DNA of 64,000 bases, taken from the NCBI GenBank assembly GCA_937951485.1, contig CALEDJ010000009.1, forward strand, positions 84,155-148,154, read 5' to 3'. Positions 51,988-60,697 of the stretch are shown piece by piece (the first letter of the stretch is position 1; every line of letters begins with the position of its first letter). Origin of the DNA: an uncultured bacterium. Its GTDB lineage: Bacteria > Hydrogenedentota > Hydrogenedentia > Hydrogenedentales > CAILVY01. The notes under the pieces were generated by a model, which worked only from the letters and a program-made list of their open reading frames with translations, had not been told where the DNA came from and searched no databases. The translations under genes were made by a program, and so were the position numbers.

Positions 51988-53226
51988 TCACATGCCGCTG
52001 ATCTGGTCGCCGAGGGTGAAGATGGGCAGGTAAAGGGATACAACGATGAATCCGATGACGCCGCCGAGAAAAACAATGATGGCCGGTTCGAGCAGGGTCA
52101 GCATGGCCTCGACCGCCGCTTCGACCTCCGCGTCGTAGATGTCGGCGACTTTCATGAGCATGGCGTCGAGATTACCGGTCTCCTCCCCGACGTCAATCAT
52201 GTTGACGACCATGGCGGGGAAGACCTTGGTCTCATCGAGCGGCGCGGCGATGGTGTCGCCTTCCTTGATGCTGTCGTGCACCTTGTCCACGGCGTCCTGG
52301 ATGATTTCATTGCCGATGGTTTCCTTGGTGATCTTGAGCGCCTGGAGGATGGGCACGCCGGAGGTGATCAGGGTGCCGAGGGTGCGCGCGAAGCGGGCCA
52401 CCGCCACCTTGGTGACGAGGTCGCCGATGAGGGGGATTTTCAGGACGACACGGTCCCAGGTGCGGCGGACGGCATGGACCTTCATGATGAGTTTAAAGGC
52501 GATGATGGTCCAGCCGACAATGGCGAGCAGCATCCACCAGTTATAGACCATGAAATCGCCGGCGGCGATAAGGAATTGCGTGGGCGCGGGCAGTTCGCCG
52601 CCGAATTCACGGAAAATGTCGGCGAAAACAGGCACCACCTTCACCAACAAAAAACTCACGATGCCGGTGGCGATGATAATGACCGCGATGGGGTAGATGA
52701 GCGCCCCCTTGACCCGACGCTTGAGGGCTTCCCGGCGCTCCATGAAGACCGCAAGCCGGTTGAGCACCACTTCGAGCATACCGCCCACCTCGCCGGCGCG
52801 GACCATGTTCACGAAGAGCCGGTCGAACTGCTTGGGGTGCTTGGCCAGCGCCTCGGAAAAGGTGGATCCGGACTGGATGTCAGAAGATATCTCCCGCAGG
52901 ATGTCGCGCAGTTTACACGGTTTCAACTGGGCGATGAGCACGTTGAGTGACCGCAGCAACGGCAGTCCAGCGTCAATCAGCGTGGACAACTGGCGGGTCA
53001 TCACCACGATTTCTTTGTTCTTGACCCCGCCGAAGTAGAGTTCATTCAGGCCCCGCTTTTCCCTGCGGGCGCGGCGTTCGTCGCTCTTGCGCGCCTCGCG
53101 CACGCTGGTGGGGTAGAGTCCCAGCGTGCGCACATCGTTGATGGCGAGCGCCTGGCTTTCCGCCTGCACAATCCCGAAGACTTCTTGGCCTTCCTTGTTC
53201 AGCGCCTTGTAAGCATACTTGGGCAT
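51988..53226 (-). CDS. gspF: inner-membrane platform protein GspF/PilC
   Basis: The product has 412 residues. Starts MPKYAYKALNKEGQEVFG, followed by two T2SSF domains (TRQLSTLIDAGLPLLRSLNVL and a second ARTLGTLITSGVPILQALKI) and three membrane helices, the last being PAIIVFLGGVIGFIVVSLYL. GEVGGMLE and GEETGNLD are the paired family motifs. It transmits ATPase rotation to pilin insertion. AAGGA lies seven bases before the ATG; gspE-1 is 19 bases upstream. Confidence 0.95.
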   Translation of the reverse strand: MPKYAYKALNKEGQEVFGIVQAESQALAINDVRTLGLYPTSVREARKSDERRARREKRGLNELYFGGVKNKEIVVMTRQLSTLIDAGLPLLRSLNVLIAQLKPCKLRDILREISSDIQSGSTFSEALAKHPKQFDRLFVNMVRAGEVGGMLEVVLNRLAVFMERREALKRRVKGALIYPIAVIIIATGIVSFLLVKVVPVFADIFREFGGELPAPTQFLIAAGDFMVYNWWMLLAIVGWTIIAFKLIMKVHAVRRTWDRVVLKIPLIGDLVTKVAVARFARTLGTLITSGVPILQALKITKETIGNEIIQDAVDKVHDSIKEGDTIAAPLDETKVFPAMVVNMIDVGEETGNLDAMLMKVADIYDAEVEAAVEAMLTLLEPAIIVFLGGVIGFIVVSLYLPIFTLGDQISGM

Positions 53227-53245
53227 AGCCGTTTCCTTCGCTGCG

Positions 53246-55006
53246 TCAGTCGTCGTATTTGTCAGTGTGCGCGATCACTTCTTCCGCGCTGGTCACGCCC
53301 TGCACGCACTTCATCATGCCCTCTTCCCGCAGCGTGCGCATGCCCTGATGCTTGCGCGCGTATCGGCGGAGATCAAAGGACAGGGCGCGGTCGAGAATCA
53401 TCTCGCACACCGTTTCGTCCACCATCATCATTTCAAAAAGGCCGGTGCGGCCCATGTAACCGATGTAGTCACAGGCCGGACAGCCCTTGGCCTTGAACAT
53501 GCGCAGATTCGGGTCTTCGCGCCATTTCCTGGGCACGCCGAGCAGTTCCATCTCGTCCTCGTCGGGCTGGTAGCGCACGCGGCAGTGGCGGCAGAGCACG
53601 CGCACCAGGCGCTGCGCCAGGACCGCCTCCAGCGAGGCCGTGATCAGGAACGGCTCGACATCCATGTCCAGCAGGCGCGTGATGGTTTCGGGCGCGCTGT
53701 TGGTGTGGAGCGTGCTCAGCACGAGGTGGCCGGTAAGCGATGCCTCGACCGCGATCTGGGCGGTTTCCAGGTCGCGGATTTCGCCCACCATCACGATGTC
53801 GGGGTCCTGACGCAAAATGGAGCGCAGACAGCGCGCAAAGGTGAGGCCTATCTCTTCGTTCACGTGGCACTGGATGATCCGGTCTATCTGCAATTCCACC
53901 GGGTCCTCGGTGGTGATGATCTTCACTTCTTCAGTATTTAAGGTGTTCAGGCAGGCGTAAAGGGTGGTGGTCTTTCCAGAACCCGTCGGCCCCGTCACGA
54001 GCATGATGCCGTTGGGCTTGTTGATGACCGTAGTGATTTTTTCGAGAATGTCCGGACTGAAGCCCAGTTTGTCCAGATCAATTTTGACGGCGGTCCGGTC
54101 GAGAATGCGCATCACCACGCCTTCGCCGAAGAGCGTCGGCAAGGTCGCCACGCGCACGTCAATCACGGTGTCGCCCACCTTCAATTCAATGCGCGCGTCT
54201 TGCGGCAGGCGGCGCTCGCCGATGTCCATGTTGGAGATGATCTTGACGCGGGAGACCAGGGCGATCGCAAGCATCTTGGGCGGACTGACGATCTCGTGCA
54301 GCACGCCGTCAACGCGGATACGGATACGGAATTCCTCTTCATAAACCTCGAAATGGATATCCGAGGCGCGCTTCTGCACCGCTTCCAAAAAGACGAGGTT
54401 GACAATCTTGATTACTTCGGGCTGCTGCGCCAGTTCCACGAGGTTGTCAATGTCGCTGACCACCTCCTGCAACCCCAATTCCTCCATGGTCAGTTCGGCG
54501 GTGCCCACCTTGTCCTTCAGGTCTTCGAGCATCTCGTGAATCGAGTCGGTCTCAAAGGAATAGTTCGCTTTCCAGGCCGCCTCCACGTCCTTGGCGTTGC
54601 TTACCGCGCCGCGCACATGCTGGCCCGTGATTTGTTGAAGATCGTCGAGTATCTGAAGGTTTAACGGGTCGGCCATCGCGACGATCAGGGTGCCGTCCAC
54701 CTCGCGCACGGGAATCACATTGTAAAATTTCGCCACGTCGGGCGTGATTTTCCGGATGATATTCTCGGGAATCTTTATCCGGCTGATATCAATCCGTTCC
54801 ATACCCGCCTGGACGCCGAGCGCCTCGATGATGTCCTGCTCCTCGCAGTATCCCATCGAAACCAGCACCCGGCCCAGCAGGTCACCGGTCAGGCGCTGGC
54901 GCTGAAGCGCTTCGTCCAGTTGCAGCGGCGTGATGACGCCCTGCTCCACCAGCAGATCGCCGATCTGACGCTGTGTCGTTCGCCTTGGTTGTTGTGCTAC
55001 CGCCAT
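53246..55006 (-). CDS. gspE: assembly ATPase GspE/PilB (first copy)
   Basis: The product has 586 residues from the ATG at 55006 (AGGCGG eight bases upstream); a GTG at 55015 is the alternative. N-terminal MshEN-like tandem motif (QIGDLLVEQGVITPLQLDEA, then LLGRVLVSMGYCEEQD), N2 domain, then the ATPase: Walker A GPTGSGKTTTLYACL, Asp box EDPVELQIDRIIQ, Walker B DPDIVMVGEIRDLETAQIAV and His box HLVLSTLHTN. Zinc tetracysteine CRHC, then CPAC. It drives pseudopilus or pilus assembly from the cytoplasmic face. Differs from the 56164-58011 copy in the N-terminal domain and linker. Confidence 0.93.
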   Translation of the reverse strand: MAVAQQPRRTTQRQIGDLLVEQGVITPLQLDEALQRQRLTGDLLGRVLVSMGYCEEQDIIEALGVQAGMERIDISRIKIPENIIRKITPDVAKFYNVIPVREVDGTLIVAMADPLNLQILDDLQQITGQHVRGAVSNAKDVEAAWKANYSFETDSIHEMLEDLKDKVGTAELTMEELGLQEVVSDIDNLVELAQQPEVIKIVNLVFLEAVQKRASDIHFEVYEEEFRIRIRVDGVLHEIVSPPKMLAIALVSRVKIISNMDIGERRLPQDARIELKVGDTVIDVRVATLPTLFGEGVVMRILDRTAVKIDLDKLGFSPDILEKITTVINKPNGIMLVTGPTGSGKTTTLYACLNTLNTEEVKIITTEDPVELQIDRIIQCHVNEEIGLTFARCLRSILRQDPDIVMVGEIRDLETAQIAVEASLTGHLVLSTLHTNSAPETITRLLDMDVEPFLITASLEAVLAQRLVRVLCRHCRVRYQPDEDEMELLGVPRKWREDPNLRMFKAKGCPACDYIGYMGRTGLFEMMMVDETVCEMILDRALSFDLRRYARKHQGMRTLREEGMMKCVQGVTSAEEVIAHTDKYDD

Positions 55007-55027
55007 GGGATACACCGCCTATGCCTG

Positions 55028-56152
55028 TTACATTGCCTTTGCCGCCTTCGGGCCGCCTGGCGCGCCTGCGCCCGGGCCGCCCTCCAGCCCCAGCGCCCGC
55101 GCATTCTGCTCGAATTCATCCGGCAATTGCGCCTTCACCGCCACATCTTCATATTTGCAAATGCCTTTGCGATAAAGCAGCAGCAGATGCTCGTCAAGCA
55201 GGTTCATGCCGTACTTGTGGCCGGTTTGAATCGCCGACGTGATACGGTAAGACTTGTTTTCGCGAATCAGGTTCTGAATGGCGGGCGTGCTGATCATGAT
55301 TTCAAAGGCCGCCACGCGGCCGAAACCGCTCTTGCGCGGAATCAGCGTCTGCGAAATCACCGCTTTCAGGTTGCCTGACAACTGCGTCCGGATTTGCTCC
55401 TGCTGGTTGGTGGGGAAGGCGTCCACAATGCGGTCAATCGTGCGGACCGCGCCCGTCGTATGCAGCGTGGCGAAAACGAGGTGGCCCGTTTCCGCTGCGG
55501 TGATGGCCGCTTCGATCGTTTCCAGGTCGCGCATTTCACCCACCAGGATCACGTCGGGGTCCATGCGCAGCGCCCGCCGCAACGCCTCGGCGAAGGTGGG
55601 CACGTCCACCCCCACTTCGCGCTGATTGACGATGCTTTTCTTGTGCGTGTGGTAGTATTCGATGGGGTCTTCAATCGTGATGATGTGCTGGTCCAGGTTG
55701 GTGTTGATCCAGTCAAGCATCGTTGCCAGCGAGGTCGTTTTTCCCGACCCGGTAGGCCCCGTCACCAGAATCAGCCCGCGCGGCAGTTCCAGCAGTTTCT
55801 TGATGTGCTCAGAAAGACCCAGTTCCTCGAAGGTCAGAATCTTGCGGGGGATCAACCGCAGCACCAGCCCCACATATCCGCGCTGGCGGAAAATGGATAC
55901 GCGGAAACGGGCCACGTCTTCAAACGCAAAGCCGAAGTCCGCACCGCCCACCTCCTGCAGTTCCTGCTGGTTGTCCACCGAAGCGATGCTCTTCATCAGA
56001 CGCTCGGTATCCTCCGGGGTGAGGGGGTCGTCGCCGAAAAAATGCAGCCGTCCATGCACACGGCCCACCGGGGGATTGTCCACCGACAGATGCAGGTCTG
56101 ACCCTTCCCGGTCAATGAGCATCCGCAACAAACTCACCATTTCATACGCCAT
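55028..56152 (-). CDS. pilT: retraction ATPase PilT
   Basis: The product has 374 residues. N-terminal PAS-like region (GSDLHLSVDNPPVGRVHG), Walker A GPTGSGKTTSLATML, Asp box EDPIEYYHTHKK, Walker B DPDVILVGEMRDLETIEAAI, His box TGHLVFATLHTTGA, and the PilT signature AIQNLIRENK (AIRNLIRE in E. coli-type PilT). A zinc motif is absent, as expected. PilT depolymerises type IV pili and is not part of a classical T2SS, so its place between two assembly ATPases argues for a dynamic pilus. The C-terminus is Gly/Pro/Ala-rich. Ribosome binding site AGGAG eight bases upstream of the ATG. Confidence 0.95.
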   Translation of the reverse strand: MAYEMVSLLRMLIDREGSDLHLSVDNPPVGRVHGRLHFFGDDPLTPEDTERLMKSIASVDNQQELQEVGGADFGFAFEDVARFRVSIFRQRGYVGLVLRLIPRKILTFEELGLSEHIKKLLELPRGLILVTGPTGSGKTTSLATMLDWINTNLDQHIITIEDPIEYYHTHKKSIVNQREVGVDVPTFAEALRRALRMDPDVILVGEMRDLETIEAAITAAETGHLVFATLHTTGAVRTIDRIVDAFPTNQQEQIRTQLSGNLKAVISQTLIPRKSGFGRVAAFEIMISTPAIQNLIRENKSYRITSAIQTGHKYGMNLLDEHLLLLYRKGICKYEDVAVKAQLPDEFEQNARALGLEGGPGAGAPGGPKAAKAM

Positions 56153-56163
56153 AAGTCGTTCTC

Positions 56164-58011
56164 CTAGACCGCTGCCGCCGCTTTCCGGTGCAGGGGCTCG
56201 TCCACCCGCGTGCGCCGGTTGACTTCCTCGATTGTGGTGATTCCGTTCAACGCCTTTCGCCAGGCGTCCTCGCGCATGGTTACCATGCCATCCAGCCGCG
56301 CCTGCCGCCGGATGGCTGTGGCCGACTCGCCGCGCATCAGCATCTCTCGGATTTTATCCGTCGTCAACAGCAACTCATACGCGCCCAAGCGCCCCTGATA
56401 GCCTGTCTGGTTGCAGTTGTCACAGCCCGCCCCATGGTACAGCGTCACCCTATCCAAGTCCACATGGAAACCGAGCCGTTTCAATTCAAAATCCGATACC
56501 TCCGTCGGCTCCTTGCAGGCCGTGCAGATCGTCCGCAACAGGCGCTGCGCGAGAATCGCCCGCACGCCCGAGGCCACCAGGAAAGGCTTGATCCCGATGT
56601 CAATCAGGCGGATAAACGAACTCGCCGTGTCGTTGGTGTGCAACGTCGAAAACACCAGGTGGCCCGTCAGCGCCGCCTTGATGGCAATCTCCGCCGTCTC
56701 CAAGTCGCGAATCTCGCCCACCATTACGATGTCGGGGTCCTGCCGGAACATCGCGCGCAGCGCGCGCGCGAAATCCCACCCGATCTCGTGGTTGATCTGC
56801 ACCTGATTGATGCCGGTCAACTGATATTCCACCGGGTCCTCGACAGTGATGATTTTGCGGTGGGGCTGGTTCAGCGTATGCAGCGAAGCGTACAGCGTGG
56901 TCGTCTTGCCCGAACCCGTCGGCCCTGTCACCAGCACCACCCCCGTCGCATGCTTCAACAGCGCCTCCCAGTTCCGCTGCTCTTCGGGGCTGAAGCCCAA
57001 CTGGCCAAGACCCAGCATCAGCCCGCTCTTGTCCAGAATACGCATCACCACGCTTTCCCCATAAACCGACGGCAACGCGCTCACGCGCAGGTCAATCAAC
57101 TTCTGATTGATGGTCATCTTGATGCGGCCGTCCTGCGGCACCCGCTTCTCGCTGATGTCCATCCCCGACATGATCTTCAGACGCGAGATGATCGCGGCCT
57201 GGGCGCGTTTGGGCGGCAACGGCATCAAATGCATGACGCCGTCAATCCGATACCGCACCTTCACATCCGTCTTGCCCGGCTCCACGTGAATATCGCTCGC
57301 GCGCAGCCGGAACGCCTCCAGAATCATCTGATGCACATACCGCACCACCGGATTGTCCTGATCCTCCTCATCCACCCCGTCCATCGAAATTTTGCCCTTC
57401 TCCTCCTCCACCCCGTCCAGTCCAATGCTGCTCATGCTGATGTCGCTCGCGCTCATGCTTCCCATGCTGCTGAGCGAACTCTCCAGCGACCCCACATTCG
57501 ACATCGAACTCAGCGTGCTCATGGTGCTTGCGCTGCTCGCCGTCGAAAGCATCGTCTCCACCGTCGTCTCCTGCAATCCGTAATATTTGTTCAGCGCAAA
57601 CGAAATATCCTCAGGCATCGCCAGCACCGGCTCCACCGGACGGTCAATCAGACGGGACAAATTGTCCAGATTGTTGATATTCGTCGGGTCCGCCGTGGCC
57701 ACCACCAGCGTCTTGCCTCGCTCTTCCACCGGGATCACCCGGTACAGCGTCGCAATCCCGCCGTCCACCAGACTGCGGATCCGCTCCGGTATCTCCCGCT
57801 CGGACAATTTGATGATGGGAATGCCCAACTGATCCGCAAGCCCTTCCGTGATGTGGCTCTTACTGATATGCCCCAAACGGACCAGAATTTCCCCCAGTTT
57901 CCGGTGGGCCATCGTCGTCTGTTGCTTGTGAATCGCTTCATCCAACTGCTGCTGCGTGATGATGCCGCGTTCCACCAGCCGCTTGCCGAAAAGCGCATAG
58001 CCGCCTTGCAT
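56164..58011 (-). CDS. assembly ATPase GspE/PilB (second copy)
   Basis: The product has 615 residues. MshEN-like tandem motif (ALFGKRLVERGIITQQQLDE, then KLGEILVRLGHISKSHITEG); a Ser/Met-rich low-complexity linker at about residues 152-198; ATPase with Walker A GPTGSGKTTTLYASL, EDPVEYQLTGINQVQ, Walker B DPDIVMVGEIRDLETAEIAI and HLVFSTLHTND; Zn motif CTACK, then CDNC. First gene of the large operon, with GAGGTGAG before the ATG. Two assembly ATPases in one operon suggest either two fibre types or a division between pilus and secretion modes. Confidence 0.93.
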   Translation of the reverse strand: MQGGYALFGKRLVERGIITQQQLDEAIHKQQTTMAHRKLGEILVRLGHISKSHITEGLADQLGIPIIKLSEREIPERIRSLVDGGIATLYRVIPVEERGKTLVVATADPTNINNLDNLSRLIDRPVEPVLAMPEDISFALNKYYGLQETTVETMLSTASSASTMSTLSSMSNVGSLESSLSSMGSMSASDISMSSIGLDGVEEEKGKISMDGVDEEDQDNPVVRYVHQMILEAFRLRASDIHVEPGKTDVKVRYRIDGVMHLMPLPPKRAQAAIISRLKIMSGMDISEKRVPQDGRIKMTINQKLIDLRVSALPSVYGESVVMRILDKSGLMLGLGQLGFSPEEQRNWEALLKHATGVVLVTGPTGSGKTTTLYASLHTLNQPHRKIITVEDPVEYQLTGINQVQINHEIGWDFARALRAMFRQDPDIVMVGEIRDLETAEIAIKAALTGHLVFSTLHTNDTASSFIRLIDIGIKPFLVASGVRAILAQRLLRTICTACKEPTEVSDFELKRLGFHVDLDRVTLYHGAGCDNCNQTGYQGRLGAYELLLTTDKIREMLMRGESATAIRRQARLDGMVTMREDAWRKALNGITTIEEVNRRTRVDEPLHRKAAAAV

Positions 58012-58039
58012 AATCTCACCTCTTCATCCACACACCTTA

Positions 58040-58068
58040 AATGTACCAGAGAACAGCCCAAATGTCAA
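58040..58068 (-). promoter_or_regulatory. near-consensus promoter of the gspE-pilT-pseudopilin operon
   Basis: Minus strand: TTGACA (58063-58068), exactly 17 bases, TACATT (58040-58045), with AT-rich DNA upstream. The start would be near 58033, about 22 bases ahead of the ATG at 58011 and its GAGGTGAG site. It could drive nine genes down to 39667. Confidence 0.75.
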
Positions 58069-58635
58069 TGTAAATAGTGTAAACTTATATTGATATTACT
58101 GGACTTACAAAAGATTTTGTCAACAATTTACCTATAAGCCCTTTCTCGCCCTCCCCACACCCGCGCCATCCCGAATCTGCCACCTCACACCAAACCTCCC
58201 ACGCCGCCGGCAGTCCAGTCACTGACCGCGATATAAAACGCGCCACTTGCACATCTCCTCGGCGGAACACGCGCAAGCCCAGCCGCCCTGCACTCATTGG
58301 GGCGCGCACTGTGCGCCCCCACAAATGTCGCACCCCGTATTCTCCCCTACCCGCCGCCCGATGTCAAGTACTTTCTGTGCCCGGAAAAAGACTGTCAACA
58401 CAGCGGCGCGCCCACACCTGAGGCATTGCGCCGACACGTTTTTCCCTGTGTATGCGCGCCGCTGTCGTTTCCGCTCAGGCAATGGACGCGAAAAGTCATT
58501 TGTTTCTTTTGCGATTGGCTTTAATCCACAAGGCGAAGAACCAGGCACCAAGGACAAGTGCGGAGGCGTCCCATCCATTTTGATACGATAACGCGACATT
58601 ACCGCGTTGCGCTTTCCGCAACAATTGAGAAATAT

Positions 58636-58664
58636 TTTATATCAGTGTGTATTAGTGATATAAT
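58636..58664 (+). promoter_or_regulatory. promoter-like element overlapping an inverted repeat
   Basis: TATATCA (58638-58644) and TGATATA (58656-58662) form a perfect inverted repeat with an 11-base spacer. It overlaps TTTATA (58636-58641), 17 bases, TATAAT (58659-58664). This layout suits a dimeric repressor acting on a promoter; the nearby XRE regulator is a candidate. The transcript has no obvious gene. Confidence 0.4.
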
Positions 58665-58911
58665 GTTTTTGTACGGCTGCCTGTGTTCCCGGTTTGCATC
58701 AGGGGGATGGGATGTCAAGAATCGAGGTCGCGCCATTCAGTCAAGCAGATGCTCATTCTGCGGCAACAAACGCGCTGCAGGCACTCTGTTGTGCGATGAG
58801 GTATTTGCGAAAGGGACTGTTTCTGCCCATTAGAACACGAGATATTCGGGATGTTGGTGGGCACCTGGGTCAGGAACCGCCATTTCGAAAATGCCGCTAC
58901 ATGGCCATCAC

Positions 58912-58940
58912 TTGACAAACCGCACAGCAATTGATAAACT
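58912..58940 (+). promoter_or_regulatory. promoter of the XRE gene
   Basis: TTGACA (58912-58917), exactly 17 bases, TAAACT (58935-58940). The ATG at 58947 begins six bases after the -10, at the expected transcription start, so the mRNA is probably leaderless; no ribosome binding site is present. Confidence 0.7.
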
Positions 58941-58946
58941 CTTGAC

Positions 58947-59252
58947 ATGAAAGAGAATAACGGAATAACGCTGAAAAATCGCGTCCGAGAATTCCGCTTG
59001 AAGGCCCACCTGCGCCAAGCCGACCTCGCCCATGCAGTGGATGTAACCCGCCAGACCATTCTTGCGATTGAAAAAGGGCGATTGAACCCTTCCATGCTCT
59101 TGGGACTGCGCATTGCGCAGGCGCTGGGGGAACCTGTCGGGAAAATATTTTTGCTGGAAACGATGCCCGGAGAACCGCAGGAGGCGAACCCCTGCGGACA
59201 GACGTGGACGAACACAGACGGGGTCGGAGCCCCAAGTGCGCCCGGGGATTGA
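58947..59252 (+). CDS. XRE-family helix-turn-helix regulator
   Basis: The product has 101 residues. Residues 8-66 form a compact Cro/C1-type domain: LKNRVREFRLKAHLRQADLA, VDVTRQTILAIEKGRLNPSM, then LALRIAQ-like LGLRIAQALGEPVGKIF. This is close to the short YozG-like regulators. The last 30 residues (CGQTWTNTDGVGAPSAPGD at the end) look like unstructured or read-through sequence. Expressed from a near-consensus leaderless promoter. It may control its own promoter or the inverted repeat near 58650; no target is proven. Confidence 0.85.
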   Translation: MKENNGITLKNRVREFRLKAHLRQADLAHAVDVTRQTILAIEKGRLNPSMLLGLRIAQALGEPVGKIFLLETMPGEPQEANPCGQTWTNTDGVGAPSAPGD

Positions 59253-59455
59253 AGAGCCGGCCCTATCTGCGGCGCGGGGGCCGGAGGCATGGCATGCTTG
59301 TCGCACAGCCCTGACACGAATGAATGACATGTTTTGCCCCGGTGCAATCCGCAGAAAACACGTGTCCTAACCCCGGCCCTCCAGCGCAGATAAGCGCCGA
59401 TGAGCGTTTCTCTTTGCCGGGCCGGCGTCGGACCCTCATCATGCGCGTTCGGTCA

Positions 59456-59464
59456 TGCTATAAT
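59456..59464 (+). promoter_or_regulatory. extended -10 of the amrS-like gene
   Basis: TGCTATAAT, a perfect extended -10. The ATG at 59471 lies six bases after it (GGCGGC between), predicting a leaderless transcript. The -35 is weak (TCATCA at 59436-59441). Confidence 0.6.
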
Positions 59465-59470
59465 GGCGGC

Positions 59471-60586
59471 ATGAAGATGCGGATGCCGCTGCAATCGCTG
59501 CTGGAGGAGCACACAATGGCCGGCGCTCCGGAGTTGTGTCTTCGGGAGGCGGATGGGGCGGTGCGTTGCGTGGCGTGCGGGCACCGGTGCCTGATCCGCG
59601 AGGGGCGCGCGGGGGTATGCCGGGTGCGCTTCAACAAAGGCGGGGAACTGCGCGTGCCGGGCGGCTATGTGGCGGGACTGCAGGTGGACCCCATCGAAAA
59701 GAAACCCTTCTACCATGCGTTTCCCGGACGTGATGCGCTGTCGTTCGGGATGCTCGGCTGCGACCTGCACTGCGCCTACTGTCAAAATTGGATCAGCAGC
59801 CAGGTGCTGCGAGACGAACGCGCCGTGGCGCATCCCCACATCTGCAATGCGGACCACATCGTCAATCTGGCGCTGCGCCAGGGCGCGCCGGTGGTGGTGA
59901 GCACTTACAATGAACCGTTGATCACGGCGGACTGGGCAGCGCAGATATTCCAAATCGCCCGGGAAAAGGGGCTGGTCTGCGGCTTTGTCAGCAACGGCAA
60001 CGCCACCCGCGAAGTGATTGACTATCTGAAGCCGCTGCTGTCGCTGTACAAAGTGGACCTCAAAAGTTTCAACGACCGCAATTATCGAAAACTCGGCTGC
60101 AAACTCAGCACCGTGCTGGAGAGCATCGAATACCTCAAGGCATCGGGATTCTGGGTGGAGATTGTCACGCTCGTGGTGCCCGGATTCAACGACACCGAGA
60201 CGGAACTGGCGGACATCGCGAAATTCATCGCCCGGGTTTCGCGCGACATCCCCTGGCATGTCACCGCGTTTCATCCCGACTACCAGATGGCGGACACCCC
60301 CCGCACCCCCGCCGAAACCCTGGAAACGGCCTACCTGGCGGGCAAGGAGGCCGGGTTGCATTTCGTCTATGCCGGCAACCTGCCCGGGCGCGTCGGCAAC
60401 CGCGAAAACACCTATTGCCCGCAATGCGGCGCGTTGCTCATCCGCCGCTACGGCTTCTATGTGCTCGAAAATCACATGCGCGGCGGCGCCTGCCCGGAAT
60501 GCAACACCGCCATCCCCGGCGTCTGGGAAAAAACCCCGCCCCGACAAAGCACCGGCACCGGCATCCCCCAGGCTTTGCGACCATGA
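59471..60586 (+). CDS. amrS: AmmeMemoRadiSam system radical SAM enzyme
   Basis: The product has 371 residues from the ATG at 59471; a longer ORF reads through the promoter. N-terminal Cys motif CVACGHRCLIREGRAGVC, then the radical SAM motif CDLHCAYC (CxxxCxxC), STYNEPL, FVSNGNAT, KVDLKSFNDRNYRKLG, VPGFNDTETEL and PWHVTAFHPDYQM; a C-terminal CPQC, then CPEC pair adds a second metal site. This matches the AmrS/PflA-like family that co-occurs with Memo and AMMECR1 proteins. Those partners are not next to it here. The reaction is not established for the family as a whole. Upstream 218 bases hold only its promoter. Confidence 0.9.
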   Translation: MKMRMPLQSLLEEHTMAGAPELCLREADGAVRCVACGHRCLIREGRAGVCRVRFNKGGELRVPGGYVAGLQVDPIEKKPFYHAFPGRDALSFGMLGCDLHCAYCQNWISSQVLRDERAVAHPHICNADHIVNLALRQGAPVVVSTYNEPLITADWAAQIFQIAREKGLVCGFVSNGNATREVIDYLKPLLSLYKVDLKSFNDRNYRKLGCKLSTVLESIEYLKASGFWVEIVTLVVPGFNDTETELADIAKFIARVSRDIPWHVTAFHPDYQMADTPRTPAETLETAYLAGKEAGLHFVYAGNLPGRVGNRENTYCPQCGALLIRRYGFYVLENHMRGGACPECNTAIPGVWEKTPPRQSTGTGIPQALRP

Positions 60587-60697
60587 CCGATCGGAATGAT
60601 CGTAAGACAGCGACGACCGCTGAATTCACGTCCGGCCAACACATAGTTTCGTATTCGGCTGACACACAGTTTTTTATTGAGCGGAAGGGCGGAAAAC

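Larger units (their letters stand above)
58012..58946. other. 935-base gap upstream of both pil operon and XRE gene
   Basis: Holds the minus-strand pil/gsp promoter (58040-58068), a GGGGCGCGCACTGTGCGCCCC-like palindrome near 58298-58321, and AT-rich DNA around 58615-58670 with a promoter-like element and inverted repeat. A 67-codon ORF from 58712 (MSRIEVAPFSQ), preceded by GGGGGATGGG, is too weak to call. No recognised gene. Confidence 0.55.

Noticed and set aside
58294-58599. Minus-strand 101-codon ORF with CLRCG and CDICG resembling a zinc finger
   Set aside because: The C-terminal Cys cluster is produced by a GC palindrome, there is no ribosome binding site, and no family pattern links the two pairs.
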